A DNA stretch of 64,000 bases from Massilia forsythiae (lineage in GTDB: Bacteria > Pseudomonadota > Gammaproteobacteria > Burkholderiales > Burkholderiaceae_D): NCBI RefSeq assembly GCF_012849555.1, contig NZ_CP051685.1, positions 5,580,001 to 5,644,000 of the forward strand, in the 5' to 3' direction. A program made the translations under genes and the position numbers. This document shows, piece after piece, positions 60,917 to 64,000 of this stretch. Within the stretch, counting starts at the first letter, position 1, and the number at the start of each line of letters is the position of its first letter. The notes under the pieces were generated by a model, which made no database searches, was not told the origin of the DNA, and saw nothing but the letters and a program-made list of their open reading frames with translations.

Positions 60917-61762
60917 ATGCAAAAAAAATTGTCTGTATTAATCGTGACTGGCGCCCTGCTAAGTTTGTCCGCTTGCAGTTTGTTACCGAAGGGAAATGAC
61001 GAAAGCAAGAACGTGTCAGCATCGAAATTATACGCTGACGCGAAGGATGAAATGGCCGGCGGCCATTACGAAGCCGCGATCAAGCTGTACGAGCGCCTCG
61101 AATCGAACTACCCGTTCGGCACCTACGCCGCCCAGGCGCAGATGGAAATCGCCTATGCCCACTACAAGGCGCAGGACCAGGCCGAGGCGCTGGCCTCGGT
61201 CGAGCGCTTCATCAAGCTGCACCCGAACCACCCGAACGTCGACTACATGTACTATCTGCGCGGCCTGGTCAACTTCAACGACCAGATCGGCTTCCTAAGC
61301 TTCATCTATTCGCAGGACCCGACCGAGCGCGATCCGAAGGCGACCCGCGAAGCCTTCGCCGCCTTCAAGGAGCTGGTCGATAAGTTCCCGGACAGCAAAT
61401 ATGCGCCGGATGCGCTGGCGCGCATGAACTACCTGATCAACGCGATGTCCTCGTACGAAGTGCACGTGGCGAACTATTACTACCGCCGCGGCGCCTACCT
61501 GTCGGCGCTGAACCGTGCCCAGGGCGCCGTGACCCAGTTCCCCGACGCCACCGCGCGCGAGGAAGCGCTGTTCATCATGATCCGCAGCTACGACAAGCTG
61601 GGCATGTTCGACCTGCGCGACGACACCCAGCGCATCTTCCAGAAGAACTATCCGGACAGCCGTTTCCTGAACCCGAACGCGCGCGGCGACGCGGCGTGGT
61701 GGAAGTTCTGGGCCAAGTCGGGGCCGAAGCCGGCGCCCAAGGACGTGGTGGTAAAGCAATAA
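60917..61762 (+). CDS. bamD: Outer membrane assembly lipoprotein BamD
   Basis: A 281-aa lipoprotein. Signal peptide with lipobox LSLSAC (Cys20). Five TPR-like repeats are seen, starting ASKLYADAKDEMAGGHYEAAIKLYERLESNYPFG in segments and including YMYYLRGLVNFN, FPDSKYAPDALARM and EVHVANYYYRRGAYLSAL. It is an essential part of the BAM complex that inserts beta-barrel proteins. Length is normal. Downstream DNA is repeat-filled. Confidence 0.97.
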   Translation: MQKKLSVLIVTGALLSLSACSLLPKGNDESKNVSASKLYADAKDEMAGGHYEAAIKLYERLESNYPFGTYAAQAQMEIAYAHYKAQDQAEALASVERFIKLHPNHPNVDYMYYLRGLVNFNDQIGFLSFIYSQDPTERDPKATREAFAAFKELVDKFPDSKYAPDALARMNYLINAMSSYEVHVANYYYRRGAYLSALNRAQGAVTQFPDATAREEALFIMIRSYDKLGMFDLRDDTQRIFQKNYPDSRFLNPNARGDAAWWKFWAKSGPKPAPKDVVVKQ

Positions 61763-62231
61763 GAAAACATGTTCTTCGCAATAATACTGCTGGCTTGAAA
61801 GCCGTCGTTCCCAGCATTGCCGGAAACGACTTCCAGGCACTGCCTGAAACGACTCCCCCTTGCAGGCGCACTACTGTCCAAGATACTATTGCTGGCCTAA
61901 AAACCATCGTCCCCACGAAGGCGGGGACCCATGCTGAGCATCCACAGTTGGTATTTCTGAAATATTCTAGTTGCTTCAATGGTAACGAATTTTGTTGCTC
62001 AGTATGGGTCCCCGCCTGCGCGGGGACGACGAGCTATGGGTTAAAGCAGAGCTAACGATTATCTTGGACAGTAGTGCGCGAAGGCGGGGACCCATGCTGA
62101 GTGTCCGAAGTCGGCATTCTTGAAGCACTTGAGTTGCTTCTAATTCACCGAATTCTGTTGCTCATTATAGGTCCCCGCCTTCGCGGGGACGACGTTGTCA
62201 TTGCAGCTTGACCGAACGGTATTTGGGCACT
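61763..62231. other. Repeat-filled gap between bamD and the dicarboxylate transporter
   Basis: About 470 bases between convergent genes. Nearly all of it is made of the palindromic repeat family listed separately; no gene was found. Confidence 0.75.
61781..62194. repeat. Tandem composite palindromic repeats, two units
   Basis: Unit one: TACTGCTGGCTTGAAAGCCG and two TTCC-GGCA/TGCC-GGAA mini-hairpins, the TACTGTCCAAGATACTATTG box, a plus repeat, a 60-base spacer and a facing repeat (to about 62032). Unit two, joined by ATCTTGGACAGTAGTGCGC, repeats the plus/spacer/facing pattern (62078-62194). Both spacers end in TTGTTGCTCA. Confidence 0.85.
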
Positions 62232-63575
62232 CTACGCCGACGCCTGCTTGGCGCCCGCCAGCGGCGACACCACCGGCGCGCCAGGCGCTAAATCCTCTTC
62301 TTCCAGCTCCAGCGGCGCCGGCACGCCGTCCAACGCGCGCCGCAATTGGGCCCGGTCGAGCGCCCCCACCCAGCGCGCCACCGCCATGGTCGCCACCGCG
62401 TTGCCGATGGTGTTGGTGACGGCGCGCGCCTCGGACATGAAGCGGTCCACGCCCAGCAGCAGCACCATGCCGGCCACCGGGATCTTGCCCATCGACGCCA
62501 GCGTGGCCGCCAGTGTGATGAAGCCGGAACCGGTCACGCCGGCCGAGCCCTTCGAGGTCAGCATCAGCACGCCCAGCACCACCAGCTGGTCGGTCAGGGT
62601 CAAGGGCGTGTTGGTGGCTTGCGCGATGAAGATGGCGGCCATGCTGTAGTAGATGCATTGCCCGTCCGGATTGAAGGTGACGCCGGCCGGCACCACCAGC
62701 CCGACCACCGGCTTCGAGACGCCGGCGTGCTCCAGCTTGCGCATCAGCTGCGGCACCACCGATTCGGACGAGCTGGTGCCCAGCACCGTCAGCAGTTCGT
62801 CCTTCAGGTAGCGCAGGAACTGCCACAGGCTGAAGCCGGATACGCGCGCCACGCCGCCCAGCACCACCAGCACGAAGGCCACGCAGGTCAGGTACATGCA
62901 GCCCATCAGCTGGCCCAGCGACAGCAGCGACGCCAGGCCATACTTGCCGACCGTGAAGGCGATGGCGCCGAACGCGGCCAGCGGCGCCACGCGCATGATC
63001 ATGCCGACCACCACGAACATGCCGTTGACGAAGGCGTCGAGGAAATCGACCACCGGCTTGGCGCGCCGTCCCAGGCGCGACAGCGCCACGCCCATCAGGG
63101 TGGCGAACACCAGGATCTGCAGGATGTCGTTCCTGCCCAGCGCGTCGACCAGGCTGGTGGGGATCATGTTGAGGAGGAAGTCGACGACCCCGTGCGGCTT
63201 GGCCGCCGCCGCGGTGTAGCCGGCGATGGCGTGGGTGTCGAGCGCGCGCGGGTCGACGTTCATGCCGACGCCCGGCTGCACCGCGTTCACCACCACCAGC
63301 CCGAGCAGCAGCGCGAAGGTCGACATCACCTCGAAATACACTAGCGCGCGCACGCCGACGCGGCCCAGTTCCTTCATGCTTTCCATCTTGGCGATGCCCA
63401 GCACCACCATCGAGAAGATGACCGGCGCGAACACCATCTTGATCAGGCGGATGAAGGCGTCGCCCAGGGGTTTCAGGTCGGTGCCGAGCTGCGGCGCCAG
63501 CACCCCGAGCAGGCAGCCCGCGAGCACGCCGATCAATACCTGCACGTACAGCTGGCCGAACAATCGCTTGAACAT
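62232..63575 (-). CDS. dctA: C4-dicarboxylate:cation symporter (DAACS family)
   Basis: A 447-aa carrier of the DctA/GltP family for succinate, fumarate, malate or related acids. N-terminal LYVQVLIGVLAGCLLGVLAP and LIKMVFAPVIFSMVVLGIAKM, the Ser-rich re-entrant loop TVLGTSSSESVVPQLM, VPAGVTFNPDGQCIYYSMAAIFIAQATN in parts, and SKGSAGVTGSGFI are all hallmarks. GGAGA ribosome site. Just upstream is a tartrate-dehydrogenase-type gene in the same direction, so tartrate or malate is a plausible cargo. Confidence 0.9.
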   Translation of the reverse strand: MFKRLFGQLYVQVLIGVLAGCLLGVLAPQLGTDLKPLGDAFIRLIKMVFAPVIFSMVVLGIAKMESMKELGRVGVRALVYFEVMSTFALLLGLVVVNAVQPGVGMNVDPRALDTHAIAGYTAAAAKPHGVVDFLLNMIPTSLVDALGRNDILQILVFATLMGVALSRLGRRAKPVVDFLDAFVNGMFVVVGMIMRVAPLAAFGAIAFTVGKYGLASLLSLGQLMGCMYLTCVAFVLVVLGGVARVSGFSLWQFLRYLKDELLTVLGTSSSESVVPQLMRKLEHAGVSKPVVGLVVPAGVTFNPDGQCIYYSMAAIFIAQATNTPLTLTDQLVVLGVLMLTSKGSAGVTGSGFITLAATLASMGKIPVAGMVLLLGVDRFMSEARAVTNTIGNAVATMAVARWVGALDRAQLRRALDGVPAPLELEEEDLAPGAPVVSPLAGAKQASA

Positions 63576-63689
63576 GCTTGTCTCCTGTGTGATTGTCTTG
63601 CATGGAGAGCCGCCCGGCCCGCGCTCTGGCGGCCGGGTCGGGGCGGCTCGGCGCCGGCGCACTGCCGGCCGGCGACCGGGTGCGCGGCG

Positions 63690-64000
63690 TCAGGCTGCCT
63701 GGCGCGCCTGGCCGGCGGCAGCGCCGCCGTCCGCTTCGGCCAGGATCGCGCACACGGCGTCCGTCACCTCGGCCGTGGTGGCCGTGCCGCCCAGGTCGCG
63801 CGTGTGCAGCGCCGGGGTCGCCGTCACGCGCTCGATGGCGGCCATCAGGCGCCGGGCCGCGGCCTCTTCGCCCAGGTGCTGCAGCAGCATCACGACCGAC
63901 CAGAAGGTGCCGACCGGATTGGCTAGCCCCTTGCCCATGATGTCGAAGGCGGAGCCGTGGATCGGCTCGAACATCGACGGATAGCGTCGTTCCGGGTCGA
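63690..64000 (-). CDS. Tartrate dehydrogenase/decarboxylase-type enzyme, C-terminal fragment
   Basis: The last 100 or so residues of an isocitrate/isopropylmalate dehydrogenase-family protein whose start lies beyond the right edge. MFEPIHGSAFDIMGKGLANPVGTFWSVVM in segments and LGGTATTAEVTDAVCAILAE match the TtuC/YeaU (D-malate or tartrate dehydrogenase) branch, where FEPIHGSA is diagnostic for binding NAD. With the dicarboxylate carrier it suggests hydroxy-diacid catabolism. The N-terminal substrate residues are not visible. Confidence 0.85.
   Translation of the reverse strand, partial: DPERRYPSMFEPIHGSAFDIMGKGLANPVGTFWSVVMLLQHLGEEAAARRLMAAIERVTATPALHTRDLGGTATTAEVTDAVCAILAEADGGAAAGQARQAA

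Overview
The window looks like a chromosomal segment of a high-GC betaproteobacterium, most likely Oxalobacteraceae of the Massilia/Telluria/Duganella type. This is inferred from base composition and gene content: class I PhaC with PhaR, RluD-PgeF next to BamD, a LivM-LivG fusion, and dense families of GC-rich intergenic repeats. No rRNA, tRNA or CRISPR array was recognised.

Layout. 1-4110: the start of an MscS-like channel, an ECF sigma/anti-sigma pair, a Tat-type ferritin-like lipoprotein and a VpsR-like sigma-54 activator. 4111-14627: an accessory island read leftward, consisting of VgrG, a large Rhs protein with a TNT-type (NAD+ glycohydrolase-like) tip, and a small immunity-like gene. 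An IS5-family element sits inside the toxin tip. Its ends, inverted repeats and TTAA target duplication can be read, and removing it in silico restores a full 1643-aa toxin frame. The island lies between a broken ydcF-like tail and an intact ydcF-like gene. 14628-30021: ydcF/LMW-phosphatase pair, secreted esterase and DUF4232-like protein, OPT transporter, PBP1A, a small lipoprotein, an HDOD protein, mfd, serB and a Tat-exported SGNH hydrolase. 30031-39337: a hybrid PAS/GAF histidine kinase, a Tyr/Pro/Gly-rich lipoprotein and a livKHMGF-type ABC operon with permease and ATPase fused. 39338-47274: Dps, a GH43 arabinanase with a lipase-chaperone-like partner, a class V aminotransferase, and glycerate kinase plus MFS transporter divergent from a CdaR-type regulator. 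47275-52823: a repeat cluster, a small unknown protein, a Mut7-C RNase, a DUF2235 (Tle1-like) hydrolase, DUF72, thioredoxin 2 and a small membrane protein. 52821-64000: metC, rimO, phaR, phaC, pgeF, rluD, bamD, a dicarboxylate transporter and the end of a tartrate dehydrogenase-type enzyme.

How the genes work together. The island is a contact-dependent antagonism module (VgrG spike, Rhs carrier, toxin tip, immunity), and its toxin is now truncated by the IS while the immunity gene stays intact. The CdaR/MFS/glycerate kinase block fits sugar-diacid or glycerate use, and the dicarboxylate carrier with tartrate dehydrogenase fits hydroxy-diacid use. PhaC/PhaR make and regulate PHA storage. A family of palindromic repeats recurs in at least six intergenic gaps, and its read-through creates false N-terminal extensions upstream of metC and rimO.
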